Below are positions 46,662-56,581 of a stretch of DNA of 64,000 nucleotides, piece after piece. The DNA lies in contig NZ_JBCAQT010000001.1 of assembly GCF_038419845.1 (NCBI RefSeq), positions 365,325 through 429,324 on the forward strand, given 5' to 3'. Below the pieces are notes generated by a model. That model was not told the origin of the DNA. It ran no database searches and saw only the letters and a program-made list of their open reading frames with translations. The number at the start of each line of letters is the position of its first letter. The stretch's first letter is position 1. The position numbers were made by a program, and so were the translations under genes. The DNA comes from Marinimicrobium sp038419845 (lineage in GTDB: Bacteria; Pseudomonadota; Gammaproteobacteria; Pseudomonadales; Cellvibrionaceae).

Positions 46662-49525
46662 TGAGCGTTTGGAGTCGTACACAGGCCGGTCGTTGGGGCC
46701 TGCTTCTGGGCACTATGCTGTTGGCCGGGCTGGCGCAGGCGCTGGAGCCGGTCAAGCCCGAAATTGATGAGCGCGACTATCGCCATCTGACGCTGGACAA
46801 CGGGTTGCAGGTGCTCTTGATCTCCGACCCCAATGCGGACAAATCGGCCGCTGCCCTGGACGTTCACATCGGGCACAATCAGAATCCCCTCGGACGGGAA
46901 GGGCTGGCGCACTTTCTCGAGCATATGCTGTTTCTCGGTACTGAAAAGTACCCCGAGCCCGATGCTTACCAGAATTTCATCAGCCGCCACGGCGGCCGTC
47001 ACAACGCCTACACCGCGCCTGAGCATACCAACTATTACTTCGATATCGACCCCGATGCACTGGAGCCGGCGCTGGACCGGTTCGCCCAGTTTTTTATCGC
47101 TCCTCTGTTCAATGCCGACTATGTCGAACGCGAACGCCACGCTGTGGATTCCGAATACAAGGCGCGACTGAAAAACGATGCGCGGCGCGAGCAGGACGTG
47201 CATCGGGAGCTCATGAATCCGGCCCACCCGGCGGCGCGCTTCGCGGTGGGTAATCTGACCACGCTGGCGGATACCGAAGAGCGCCCGCTGCGGGCCGATC
47301 TGGTCCGCTTTTACGAACAGTATTACTCCGCCGACCGGATGGCGCTGGCGGTTCTGGGCAACGAGTCGCTGGATGACCTTCAGTCTATGGTGAAGGAGCG
47401 GTTTAACGAGGTTCCCAAACGCGAGGTCACTCTTCCCTCAAGCTACCCGCCACTGTTTGCCAAAAATCAGTTGCCACTGAAAGTGGAAATCGAGCCGGAA
47501 AAAGAGCGGCGCCAGTTATCGTTGCTTTTTCCGGTGCCCAGTGATCGTTCCCACCTCGGGGAGAAGCCGCTCAACTACATTGGCCACATGCTCGGGCACG
47601 AAGGGCAGGGCAGTCTGCTGTCCCTGCTCAAGGATCTGGGCTGGGCGGAAAATCTCAGTGCCGGCGCCCGCCACCGGGATCGGCACGATGCGTTGTTTCA
47701 GGTGTCCATCGAACTCACCGAGCTGGGGGTGCGTGCGACCGATCAGATTGTCGCACTGGCGTTTCATACCATTGAACAGCTGCGCCGCGATGGCGTGTCG
47801 GAGTGGCGCTATCGAGAGCTGAAACAGATGGGCGAGATCAACTTTCGCTTCAGCGAGCCGCAGCCGCCGATGGAAACCGTCCGCAGGCTCGCCTATCGCC
47901 TGCATCTGTACGCCCCCGAGGATGTGTTGCGCGGGGCCTATCACTACCGTCAGTACGATGCCGAATTGATCGCCCAGTATCTGGGCGCCATGCGCAGTGA
48001 CAATGTCCTGATCAGCCTGGTGGCGCCCGAGGTGGAGGGCGAGGCGAAGTCGAGCTATTACCAGGCGCCTTTTCAGACCCGCCCCGTAGAATCGGATCAC
48101 CCGAAAATCAAGGAGCGCATCCAGAAGCGCCTGACCTTTCCCGAGCCCAACGCCTTTATCCCCACGCGCCTCGATGTGAAAGAGGCGCCGATGCTGCCCG
48201 GGCCGGGCAGCCGCGGCGAGCAGAGCCCGGAGCACCCCGAGAAAGTGCTGGATCGCGAGCGTCTGCAAGTCTGGTTTCAGTGGGAAGAACGCTACGACGT
48301 GCCCAAGAGCCGCATGCGCCTGCGTTTGAAACTGCCCCGCGTGGCCGCGAGTGCCGAGGGCGCCGCGCGGATGGAGCTGGTAGCACGTCTGCTCGAAGAC
48401 CAGCTGAACGAATTTGCCTATCCCGCCCAGATTGCCGGCCTGGATTTTTCCCTGCGCCCTCATGCCCGGGGGTTGGATATCGACATTTTCGGCTATAGCG
48501 GTCGCCAGAACCTGCTGTTCACCAAGATCGTCGAGGCCTTGCGCAAGGGACGCTTTGATGAGGACCGGTTCGACGACCTCAAAAGCCGTGTCATCCGCCA
48601 GTGGCGCAATGAGGACAAAGAGACTCCCTACGCTGTGATCGCCCGCGAGATTCCGCGCCTGCACTACGCCCCCTATTGGCGGGGCCGGGATCTGATCGAG
48701 CCCCTGGAGGCCACCAGCCTGAAGCAACTGCACGAGTTCACCGACGCCCTGGTCAAGGATGCCAGTGTCGAGGCGCTGCTCTATGGCAACCTCTACCGGC
48801 AGGAGGCCGTGCGCCTGGCGGCCTATATCGAGCATCAATTACTGGGCGATGTCACCCGCCGCGAGCTCAAGCCCGCCCGGGTCTACCGCCAGAAGGGTGG
48901 GGAGGAAACCCCCTGGGTCTATCGCTACCCGCTGGATCACGACGACCAGGTGGTCATGCTCTACCTTCAGGGGCTCTCGACCCGCCCGGAGGATGCCGCC
49001 CACATGCGGCTGGTGCGCCAGATCCTGCGCCCGGCGTTTTTTCACGAGCTCAGAACCGAGCGCCAACTGGGCTATGTGGCCACGCTGTTTGCCCTGCCTC
49101 TGCGCGACCAGGAGGGAACGGCCCTGGTGGTGCAGACGCCCTCAGCGAGTGTCGAGCGGGTGTGGCAGGAGATGGAGGCGTTTCTGGCCGACGGTGAGCA
49201 ATACCTGGACGAGAACCTGGAAGACCAGCGGTCCGCCCTGGTGCGCGAACTGCGCAAACCGGCCAAGACCCTGCAGGAGCAGTCCGAGCGCTATTGGGAC
49301 AGTCTGATGCTGGGCGATGAACGCTTTGATCGGCGAGAGCGTATAGCGCAGGAGGTAGAGGCCATTACCCCCGAATCGCTGAAGCGTTATTATCGCCAGG
49401 TGTTTGTCGAAAACGGCCGCCGACTCTGGCTGGTGACCGACGAGGCCGACCCGGAGCGGTCCGCCCGCGAGATAAGTGATATCATTGACTACCAGAGGTC
49501 GCTGGAGACGCTGATTTACCCCTGA
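46658..49525 (+). CDS. M16 family insulinase-like zinc protease
   Basis: The predicted protein has 955 residues, close to protease III (PtrA). A signal peptide ends near residue 28 (GLAQALE). The inverted zinc site HFLEH is at 85-89 (AHFLEHMLFLGTEKYP), with the distal Glu in ERHAVDSEYKARLK. Three further M16 domains without catalytic residues follow, forming the clamshell chamber. It should degrade peptides and small proteins in the periplasm. It is translationally coupled to the perM-like gene. Confidence 0.92.
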   Translation: MMSVWSRTQAGRWGLLLGTMLLAGLAQALEPVKPEIDERDYRHLTLDNGLQVLLISDPNADKSAAALDVHIGHNQNPLGREGLAHFLEHMLFLGTEKYPEPDAYQNFISRHGGRHNAYTAPEHTNYYFDIDPDALEPALDRFAQFFIAPLFNADYVERERHAVDSEYKARLKNDARREQDVHRELMNPAHPAARFAVGNLTTLADTEERPLRADLVRFYEQYYSADRMALAVLGNESLDDLQSMVKERFNEVPKREVTLPSSYPPLFAKNQLPLKVEIEPEKERRQLSLLFPVPSDRSHLGEKPLNYIGHMLGHEGQGSLLSLLKDLGWAENLSAGARHRDRHDALFQVSIELTELGVRATDQIVALAFHTIEQLRRDGVSEWRYRELKQMGEINFRFSEPQPPMETVRRLAYRLHLYAPEDVLRGAYHYRQYDAELIAQYLGAMRSDNVLISLVAPEVEGEAKSSYYQAPFQTRPVESDHPKIKERIQKRLTFPEPNAFIPTRLDVKEAPMLPGPGSRGEQSPEHPEKVLDRERLQVWFQWEERYDVPKSRMRLRLKLPRVAASAEGAARMELVARLLEDQLNEFAYPAQIAGLDFSLRPHARGLDIDIFGYSGRQNLLFTKIVEALRKGRFDEDRFDDLKSRVIRQWRNEDKETPYAVIAREIPRLHYAPYWRGRDLIEPLEATSLKQLHEFTDALVKDASVEALLYGNLYRQEAVRLAAYIEHQLLGDVTRRELKPARVYRQKGGEETPWVYRYPLDHDDQVVMLYLQGLSTRPEDAAHMRLVRQILRPAFFHELRTERQLGYVATLFALPLRDQEGTALVVQTPSASVERVWQEMEAFLADGEQYLDENLEDQRSALVRELRKPAKTLQEQSERYWDSLMLGDERFDRRERIAQEVEAITPESLKRYYRQVFVENGRRLWLVTDEADPERSAREISDIIDYQRSLETLIYP

Positions 49526-49729
49526 TTCCGGGGGTGGCGCCCGGACTGGTAAAAATGCCTTGAATATGTAAGAATTCGCTGATTTTTCGGCTCTACCAAA
49601 ACTGGCCATGACCCCATATAAAATCCACCACAGGGGCACTATGGCGGTGCAGAGACACCTGTTTTCAATTCCAATTGATTGAATACAACGATTAGATGTG
49701 CCAATGCGTGCACGGCTGAGGAGATTTTA

Positions 49730-52381
49730 ATGCAAGAAGATATCGATGCCCTCGAAACGAGAGAATGGCTGGATGCCCTTGAGTCAGTTGTTCGCCACGC
49801 AGGCAAAGAACGGGCCACTTTCCTTCTGAAGCAGTTGTCAGAAGATGCCGTAGATCATGGTATTGATCAGCCTTCGGCGATTACCACACCCTATCGCAAT
49901 ACCATTCCGGTATCGAAAGAAGTGCAGAGCCCGGGCGATGCCTACATTGAGCGGAAGATCCGCTCCATTGTCCGCTGGAACGCGATTGCGATGGTGGTGC
50001 GGGCGAACAAAAGCGCCGACGAGCTGGGCGGCCACATTGCCTCCTTCTCCTCAGCCGCCACTCTTTACGAAGTGGGGTTCAACCATTTCTGGCGTGGCAG
50101 TGAAAATGGCAAGCCGGGCGACCTGGTGTACTTCCAGGGTCACAGCTCTCCGGGCATGTACGCGCGCTCCTTCCTGGAAGGCCGTCTGACCGAAGATCAG
50201 CTTGATAACTTCCGTCGCGAAGTGGACGGCAAGGGTCTGTCCTCCTATCCCCACCCCTGGTTGATGCCGGACTACTGGCAGTTCCCCACCGTCTCCATGG
50301 GCCTGGGGCCGATTGCCGCGATTTATCAGGCGCACGTAATGCGCTACATGCATCAGCGCGAGCTGATCGACAAGGGCGACCGTAAGATCTGGGCCTTCCT
50401 GGGCGACGGCGAGTGCGACGAGCCGGAAAGCCTGGGCGCCATCTCCCTGGCCGGCCGTGAGAAGCTCGATAACCTGATCTTTGTCATCAACTGCAACCTG
50501 CAGCGTCTCGATGGCCCCGTGCGCGGTAACGCCAAAATCGTACAGGAGCTCGAGGGTGTCTTCCGCGGTGCCGGCTGGAACGTGGTAAAAGTTCTCTGGG
50601 GCGGCGCCTGGGACAAGCTGCTCGAGAAAGACAAAACCGGCCTGCTGCAAAAGCGCATGGACGAAGTGCTCGACGGCGAAATGCAGAACTACAAGGCCAA
50701 TGGCGGCGCCTATACCCGCGAGAATTTCTTCGGCAAATACCCGGAGCTGCTGGAGTTGGTCAAAGACATGACCGACGACGAAATTCTGCATCTGGCACGT
50801 GGTGGCCACGATGCGCACAAGGTTTATAACGCCTACCATAACGCCGTCAACACCAAGGGCCAGCCCACGGTGATTCTGGCGCAGACGGTCAAGGGTTATG
50901 GCATGGGCCCCACCGGTGAAGCGGTCAACAACGCTCACCAGGTGAAAAAGCTCGATGTCGACGCGCTCAAAACCTTCCGCGATCGCTTCAATATCCCCAT
51001 TGAAGATAAAGAGCTGGAAAAAATTCCGTACTACCGCCCGGCGGACGACAGTGCGGAAATGCAGTATCTGCACGAGCGCCGCAAAGAGTTGAACGGCTAC
51101 CTGCCCGCGCGCAAGGCCGATTTCGAAGCACTGGAAATCCCCACGCTGGATGCCTTCAAAAAGCAGTTGGAAGGCTCCGGCGATCGCAAGATCTCCACCA
51201 CCATGGCCTTTGTTCGGGTGCTCAATACCCTGATCAAAGACAAGAAAGTGGGTGATCGTGTGGTACCGATTGTCCCGGACGAAGCCCGGACCTTCGGTAT
51301 GGAAGGCATGTTCCGCCAGGTCGGTATCTACTCGGCCGGTGGTCAGCAGTACACGCCCCAGGATGCGGGCCAGATCATGTACTACAAAGAGGACAAGAAG
51401 GGCCAGATTCTGGAAGAAGGCATCAACGAAGCCGGTTCCATGTCTGCCTGGATTGCCGCAGCGACCTCTTACAGCAATCACCACAAACCGCTGCTGCCGT
51501 TCTACATCTACTACTCCATGTTCGGTTTCCAGCGCATTGGTGACCTGGCCTGGTTGGCCGGCGACGCCCAGGCGCGCGGCTTCCTGCTCGGCGGCACCGC
51601 GGGTCGCACCACGCTCAACGGTGAGGGTCTGCAGCACCAGGACGGCCACAGCCATATCCTGGCCAACACCATCCCGAACTGCCGCAGTTACGATCCGACC
51701 TATTCCTATGAAGTGGCGGTCATCGTGCAGGATGGCCTGCAGCGGATGTATGGCGACAAGGAAAACTGCTACTACTACATCACCCTGATGAACGAGAACT
51801 ACGAGCACCCGGACATGCCCAAGGGCGTGGAAGAGGGCATCATCAAGGGGATTTATCAGCTGGAAAAAGGCACCAGCAAAAAGAAAAACCGCGTGCAGCT
51901 GATGGGCTCCGGCACCATCCTGCAGGAAGTGCGGGCGGCGGCCGAAATGCTGCGTAAAGACTTCAGTGTCGAAGCGGATGTGTGGAGTGTGACCAGCGTC
52001 AACGAGCTGACTCGCGATGGCCAGCGTGCCGCGCGTTGGAACATGCTCAACCCCACAGAAACGCCGCGCAAGGCCTACATTACCGAACAGCTGGAAGGTC
52101 AGGATGGACCGGTAATCTGCGCGACCGATTACATGAAAAATTACGCCGAACAGCTGCGCGCGTATGTGCCGTCTGATTACTATGTGCTCGGTACCGATGG
52201 GTTTGGCCGCAGTGACAGCCGCGAGAAGCTGCGTCACTTCTTTGAAGTGGATCGCAACTTCGTGGTCATCGCGGCGCTCAAGTCTCTGGCGGATCAGGGC
52301 AAGATCAAGCCCGACGTGGTGAGCAAGGCCATCAAACAATTTGGTATTGATCCGGACAAGGCCGACCCCCTGACCGTGTAA
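49730..52381 (+). CDS. aceE: Pyruvate dehydrogenase E1 component
   Basis: The predicted protein has 883 residues, homodimeric-type E1. The thiamine diphosphate site is in FLGDGECDEPESLGAI and NLIFVINCNLQRLDGPVRGN. The start MQEDIDALETREWLDAL and TVSMGLGPI are typical. It decarboxylates pyruvate and passes the acetyl group to AceF. TGAGGAGA six bases before the ATG at 49730 makes this start clear. No pdhR regulator is adjacent. A promoter-like TATAAA lies near 49617. Confidence 0.97.
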   Translation: MQEDIDALETREWLDALESVVRHAGKERATFLLKQLSEDAVDHGIDQPSAITTPYRNTIPVSKEVQSPGDAYIERKIRSIVRWNAIAMVVRANKSADELGGHIASFSSAATLYEVGFNHFWRGSENGKPGDLVYFQGHSSPGMYARSFLEGRLTEDQLDNFRREVDGKGLSSYPHPWLMPDYWQFPTVSMGLGPIAAIYQAHVMRYMHQRELIDKGDRKIWAFLGDGECDEPESLGAISLAGREKLDNLIFVINCNLQRLDGPVRGNAKIVQELEGVFRGAGWNVVKVLWGGAWDKLLEKDKTGLLQKRMDEVLDGEMQNYKANGGAYTRENFFGKYPELLELVKDMTDDEILHLARGGHDAHKVYNAYHNAVNTKGQPTVILAQTVKGYGMGPTGEAVNNAHQVKKLDVDALKTFRDRFNIPIEDKELEKIPYYRPADDSAEMQYLHERRKELNGYLPARKADFEALEIPTLDAFKKQLEGSGDRKISTTMAFVRVLNTLIKDKKVGDRVVPIVPDEARTFGMEGMFRQVGIYSAGGQQYTPQDAGQIMYYKEDKKGQILEEGINEAGSMSAWIAAATSYSNHHKPLLPFYIYYSMFGFQRIGDLAWLAGDAQARGFLLGGTAGRTTLNGEGLQHQDGHSHILANTIPNCRSYDPTYSYEVAVIVQDGLQRMYGDKENCYYYITLMNENYEHPDMPKGVEEGIIKGIYQLEKGTSKKKNRVQLMGSGTILQEVRAAAEMLRKDFSVEADVWSVTSVNELTRDGQRAARWNMLNPTETPRKAYITEQLEGQDGPVICATDYMKNYAEQLRAYVPSDYYVLGTDGFGRSDSREKLRHFFEVDRNFVVIAALKSLADQGKIKPDVVSKAIKQFGIDPDKADPLTV

Positions 52382-52446
52382 TACGTGCACGCCCGGGTTC
52401 GCCCGGGCGCTGGGTCGAACACCAAGAATACGAGTGAGGAGTTACT

Positions 52447-54426
52447 GTGGCCACAGAAACCATCAAAGTCCCCGATATCGGCGGCTCCGACGATGTTGAA
52501 GTGATTGAAATTAACGTCTCGGTGGGCGATACCATCAGCGTTGAAGATCCCCTGATTGTGCTGGAAACCGACAAGGCTTCCATGGACATCCCCAGCCCCA
52601 AAGCGGGCAAAATCACCTCGATCAAAGTGAAAGAGGGTGACAAGGTGTCTGAAGGCTCCGATATCCTGGAGCTGGAAGTGGAAGGCGCCGGAAGCTCGGA
52701 CGAAAGCGCCGGCGGCTCGGACAAGAAAGAAAAGCCCGACGATGCCCCCAAGCAGGAAGAGGCCCCCAAAAAATCCGGGGCCAAGGCCAGCGGTGGCAGC
52801 GAGATGGATATCCCCGTGCCCGATATCGGCGGCTCCGAAGGGGTTGAAGTGATTGAAATCTGCGTGTCGGAAGGCGATGAAGTCTCCGAAGGTGACTCGC
52901 TGATCGTGCTGGAAACCGACAAGGCTTCCATGGAAATTCCCGCGCCGGCCAGTGGCACCATCAGCAGCATTGCGCTGAAAGAGGGTGACAAGGTTTCTGA
53001 GGGCGACACCATCGGCAAGATGAAAACCGCCGGTGGCGAATCCAGTGAATCGAGCGAGTCAGCACCCGCCGAAAGTGAAGCGTCCAGTGGTGAAGAAAGT
53101 GCCCAGAGCGGCGGCGACGCGGGCGGCGAACAGGACGTGCCGGTCCCCGACATCGGCGGCTCCGAAGGTGTGGAAGTCATCGAAGTCTGTGTTTCCGAAG
53201 GCGATGAAGTCTCCGAGGGCGACTCATTGATCGTGCTGGAGACCGACAAGGCCTCCATGGAAATTCCCGCACCGGCATCCGGCACCATCAAGAGCATCGC
53301 GCTCAAAGAGGGCGACAAGGTGTCTCAGGGCGACCTGATCGGGGTGATGGAAACCAAGGGCAGCAAGCCCGCGCCGAGCGAAAAGAAACCGGCTGAGTCC
53401 AAATCTTCTCAGGCGGCCGAGTCCAAGCCGCAGGCTTCCGAGCCGGCCCCGGCCAAAGCGGGCTCCGGTTCTCCGGCGACCGCCACGGCGGCCAGCTCCG
53501 AAGTGATCAACAGCAGCGAAGTCTACGCCGGCCCAGCCGTGCGCAAACTGGGCCGTCAGTTGGGCGTCGATCTGGCCAAGGTCAAGGGCTCCGGTCCCCG
53601 CGGTCGCATCACCAAAGACGATGTCCGTGGCTACGTGAAAAACATTGTCACCTCCTCCCAGTCCGGTGCGGCACCGGCTGCGGGTGGCGGCGCTATTCCA
53701 CGCGTACCGGAGATTGATTTTTCCCAGTTCGGCGACGTGGAAGTGGTGAAGATGAGCAAGATCAAAAAGCTCACCGCTGACAACATGACCCGCAGCTGGC
53801 TCAATGTCCCGCACGTGACTCAGTGGGACGACATTGATATCACCGAGATGGAGAAATTCCGTCAGGGGCTCAAGGCCGAAGCCGAGAAGCGCGGAACCAA
53901 GCTCACACCGCTGCCGTTCCTGCTCAAAGCCTGCGCCGCGGCGCTGGAAGCCGAGCCCAGCTTCAACGTCTCGCTGCATCACGATGGCGAGCACATGGTG
54001 CAGAAGAAGTACATTCACATTGGTATTGCCGTTGATACGCCCAACGGGCTGATGGTGCCCGTGATTCGCGATGTCGACCAGAAAGGCCTGTGGGAGTTGA
54101 CCGAAGAAATCAACGCCATGGCCAAGAAGGCGCGTGATGGCAAGCTCACCGGTGCCGACATGAAAGGCGGGTGCTTCACCATTTCCAGCCTGGGCGCCAT
54201 GGGTGGCAGTGGCTTTACGCCGATTGTGAACACGCCGGAAGTCGGCATTCTGGGCGTCTCGCGCGCACAGATGAAGCCGGTGTGGAATGGCAGTGAATTT
54301 GTGCCGCGCAATATGCTGCCCATTTCCCTGTCCTACGACCACCGTGCGGTCAACGGTGCCGATGCCGGTCGGTTCTTTACCTACCTGGCTTCGGTACTCG
54401 CCGATATCCGCCGCCTCTTGCTCTGA
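52447..54426 (+). CDS. aceF: Pyruvate dehydrogenase E2, dihydrolipoyl acetyltransferase
   Basis: The predicted protein has 659 residues with three lipoyl domains (lipoylated Lys43, Lys159 and Lys268 in ETDKAS), each followed by a Ser/Ala/Glu/Pro-rich linker, a subunit-binding domain (AGPAVRKLGRQLGVDLAKV) and the acetyltransferase domain. The catalytic motif reads DHRAVNG (His632), with Asn where the textbook HxxxDG has Asp. Lipoyl domains 2 and 3 are nearly identical. It carries the acetyl group on lipoate and hands it to CoA. The start is a GTG at 52447 with GAGGAG upstream. A strong terminator follows, and the E3 gene (lpd) is not here. Confidence 0.96.
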   Translation: MATETIKVPDIGGSDDVEVIEINVSVGDTISVEDPLIVLETDKASMDIPSPKAGKITSIKVKEGDKVSEGSDILELEVEGAGSSDESAGGSDKKEKPDDAPKQEEAPKKSGAKASGGSEMDIPVPDIGGSEGVEVIEICVSEGDEVSEGDSLIVLETDKASMEIPAPASGTISSIALKEGDKVSEGDTIGKMKTAGGESSESSESAPAESEASSGEESAQSGGDAGGEQDVPVPDIGGSEGVEVIEVCVSEGDEVSEGDSLIVLETDKASMEIPAPASGTIKSIALKEGDKVSQGDLIGVMETKGSKPAPSEKKPAESKSSQAAESKPQASEPAPAKAGSGSPATATAASSEVINSSEVYAGPAVRKLGRQLGVDLAKVKGSGPRGRITKDDVRGYVKNIVTSSQSGAAPAAGGGAIPRVPEIDFSQFGDVEVVKMSKIKKLTADNMTRSWLNVPHVTQWDDIDITEMEKFRQGLKAEAEKRGTKLTPLPFLLKACAAALEAEPSFNVSLHHDGEHMVQKKYIHIGIAVDTPNGLMVPVIRDVDQKGLWELTEEINAMAKKARDGKLTGADMKGGCFTISSLGAMGGSGFTPIVNTPEVGILGVSRAQMKPVWNGSEFVPRNMLPISLSYDHRAVNGADAGRFFTYLASVLADIRRLLL

Positions 54427-54450
54427 AGTTGGTGAACAGGTAGTCGTATC

Positions 54451-54482
54451 AAAAAAAGGTCAGCAATCGCTGGCCTTTTTTT
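54451..54482 (+). terminator. Rho-independent terminator after aceF
   Basis: The stem AAAGGTCAGC / GCTGGCCTTT around loop AATC, preceded by A and followed by seven T, closes the aceEF operon. One G-U type pair is in the stem. Confidence 0.88.
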
Positions 54483-54538
54483 GTTTTTATATCCCCAAAA
54501 AAAACACAATGAAAAACAAATACGAGAGAGAATGAAAG

Positions 54539-55543
54539 ATGAAATCGACCCTGATCCTGAGCTGTCTGCTGATGACGGCCTGTCAGCTTGCACCCGACAA
54601 CGACGATGCGTCGGAGCCGCTGATCACCGAGCCTCCCGTCGCATTTGAAAACACTTACAACGCGGAAAACACCTACCGTCAAACGGTAAAATCGTTTCCC
54701 CATATCGAGATCGCCAGCCGCGAGTTGCCCGACGGGGTGTCTGAGAAAACCAACATTACCTATGTTCAATATGGCCGCCGGGCCTTGCAACTTGACCTCT
54801 ATCGCCCCGAGGCCGAAGCGCATGGGCCGCGTCCGGCCATTGTGTTGGTGCACGGTGGGGGCTGGCGCTCCGGATACCGGGAAAATCTGACGCCACTGGC
54901 ACAGGCGCTGGCCAAGCGCGGTATTGTCAGTGCCAATATCAGTTACCGTCTGGCGCCGGAAGCGCCATTTCCGGCGGCCATTCACGATGTCAAAGCGGCC
55001 ATTCGCTGGTTGCGTAAAAACGCCGACCGCTACGGCGTTGATCCCGAGCGGATTGCGGTGGGCGGCACCTCGGCCGGCGGTCAGATCGCCAGCCTGACCG
55101 GCATTACCGCCGGCGATCCCTACTTCGATCCGCAGGCCGAGCACAGCTCCGTGTCCAGCGACGTTCAGGCGATCGTCAATATCGATGGCCTGTCCGACTT
55201 CACCTCGGAGGAGGCGCGCAAATACGAAGATGACCCGAGCAAGGATCCGTCTTCAGCGGGCTCCTGGTTTGGTGGTCGCTACGCCGAGCAGACCGAGCGC
55301 TGGCACCGTGGCTCGCCCATCTACTATGTGCACGAGCAGATGCCGCCCATTTTCTTTCTCAACAGTGCGATCGAACGCTTCGGCGTGGGTCGGGATGAAA
55401 TGATTGAAAAAATGGAGCCTCTGGGCATTCCTTACCGGGTGGAAAAAATCGAAAATACTCCACACACCTTCTGGCTGTTCGATCCCTGGCTGGAGCCGAC
55501 CGCGGATTATGTGGCAGAGACGCTTGAGGCCTTCTGGCAGTGA
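54539..55543 (+). CDS. Alpha/beta-hydrolase esterase lipoprotein
   Basis: The predicted protein has 334 residues. A short signal ends near Cys15 (CLLMTAC), suggesting a lipoprotein. The esterase core has the oxyanion motif VLVHGGGWRSGY, RLAPEAPFPAAIHDVKAAIRWL, the nucleophile GGTSAGGQIA and the C-terminal His in ENTPHTFWLFDPW. The pattern is that of the BD-FAE/hormone-sensitive-lipase-like families, which include carbohydrate acetyl- and feruloyl esterases. The substrate is unknown; removal of acetyl groups from plant or algal polysaccharide would fit. It follows the aceF terminator with its own A+T-rich upstream region. Confidence 0.88.
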   Translation: MKSTLILSCLLMTACQLAPDNDDASEPLITEPPVAFENTYNAENTYRQTVKSFPHIEIASRELPDGVSEKTNITYVQYGRRALQLDLYRPEAEAHGPRPAIVLVHGGGWRSGYRENLTPLAQALAKRGIVSANISYRLAPEAPFPAAIHDVKAAIRWLRKNADRYGVDPERIAVGGTSAGGQIASLTGITAGDPYFDPQAEHSSVSSDVQAIVNIDGLSDFTSEEARKYEDDPSKDPSSAGSWFGGRYAEQTERWHRGSPIYYVHEQMPPIFFLNSAIERFGVGRDEMIEKMEPLGIPYRVEKIENTPHTFWLFDPWLEPTADYVAETLEAFWQ

Positions 55544-55615
55544 GTAGGGGGCTGGCGTATGATAGGAGCCAAACCCGCAAGTATCGAGATGCCCAGACGT
55601 TTATAGGAGCCTGGA

Positions 55616-56488
55616 TTGACGCAACGTATGGAAAGTCGTTCGCCGCTATTGCTGCCCGCTATTGTCTTCCTTCTGGTCATCGGAATGATCGAAGGGGTGA
55701 TACTGGCGTACAAGGGAAGTCTCGAAGCAGAACAACGGCTGCAGGCGGTCGCGTTCGGCACTGACGTGCGTTCACGTGCCGAACGTGAGCTGACCAGCGT
55801 GCTGAATCTGACCAGTGGCCTGGCCAGCTATTTTCCTGTAGCGGTACGCCGGGATTCGCTGGAGCGCGACGAAGTGCTCGATATTCTCGCCGTGGCCTAT
55901 GAAACCAGTCCGATGGTCCGCAATTTCGGTGTAGCCCTGGGGTACGAATTGACTTACGTCTACCCGCCCGAGGGCAACGAAGAGGCCATTGGGCTGGACT
56001 ACCGCGAACTGGAGGCTCAGTGGCCGGCGGTGCAGCGGGCCATTGAAGAACAGCGTCCCGTCCTGTCTGAAAAAGTGCCCCTGGTACAGGGTGGAGAGGG
56101 CTTCATCTACCGCAAGCCCATTTATATTGATGGCAAATTCTGGGGGCTCTTGTCCACGGTCATCGACGCTCAGCCCCTGCTGGAAGCCATGTTTGCGCAG
56201 GGCAATCGCTCGGATACCCCGTTTGAATTTGCGGTGCGTAGCACCAATGAGCAATCCTCACTGTTGCTCTGGGGGCCCGATGCGCTGTTTGACGATCCCG
56301 AGTCCGTCATCATTTATTCAGATCGCGGCTGGGAGTATGCGGTAAAACGGGCCAACGTCGATTCGCACTGGTTGCCGATTTTCATTCTGCGCATTCTGGG
56401 GTGGGTGTTGGCCCTGGTGCTGGGGCTGGTGACCTATTCGGCGCTGCTCCATCGCAGTGTGGCCCGCCAGAGCGTGCCCGGTCAGTAA
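55616..56488 (+). CDS. CHASE-domain membrane protein without an output domain
   Basis: The predicted protein has 290 residues. A membrane helix near the N-terminus (LLLPAIVFLLVIGMIEGVIL) is followed by a periplasmic CHASE domain (about 35-245, with VRNFGVALGYELTYVYPPEG and FIYRKPIYIDGKFWGLLSTVID) and a second helix near the end (FILRILGWVLALVLGLVTY). CHASE domains normally feed a histidine kinase or GGDEF domain, but the protein stops right after the second helix. It starts at a TTG at 55616, six bases after AGGAG; an ATG at 55628 is possible. It could be a stand-alone sensor subunit or a remnant. Confidence 0.82.
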   Translation: MTQRMESRSPLLLPAIVFLLVIGMIEGVILAYKGSLEAEQRLQAVAFGTDVRSRAERELTSVLNLTSGLASYFPVAVRRDSLERDEVLDILAVAYETSPMVRNFGVALGYELTYVYPPEGNEEAIGLDYRELEAQWPAVQRAIEEQRPVLSEKVPLVQGGEGFIYRKPIYIDGKFWGLLSTVIDAQPLLEAMFAQGNRSDTPFEFAVRSTNEQSSLLLWGPDALFDDPESVIIYSDRGWEYAVKRANVDSHWLPIFILRILGWVLALVLGLVTYSALLHRSVARQSVPGQ

Positions 56489-56518
56489 AGCGCGGAACTC
56501 TTAATGCTTTCTCTATAG

Positions 56519-56581
56519 CGCTCAGGGCTTTCTCCATTGCGCTCAGGGCTTTTTTGAAACCGCTCAGGGCTGCTCTCCAAG
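56519..56581. repeat. Three 21-base repeats at the vanZ 3' end
   Basis: Copies start at 56519, 56540 and 56561, each opening with CGCTCAGGGCT. The third lies across the stop of the VanZ gene; a degenerate fourth may precede the first. Read on the minus strand in the VanZ frame, each copy carries an in-frame TGA. Confidence 0.8.

Noticed and set aside
50051..52390. Open frame of 779 codons on the minus strand
   Set aside because: It is the reverse of aceE, with no ribosome site and no recognised motif.
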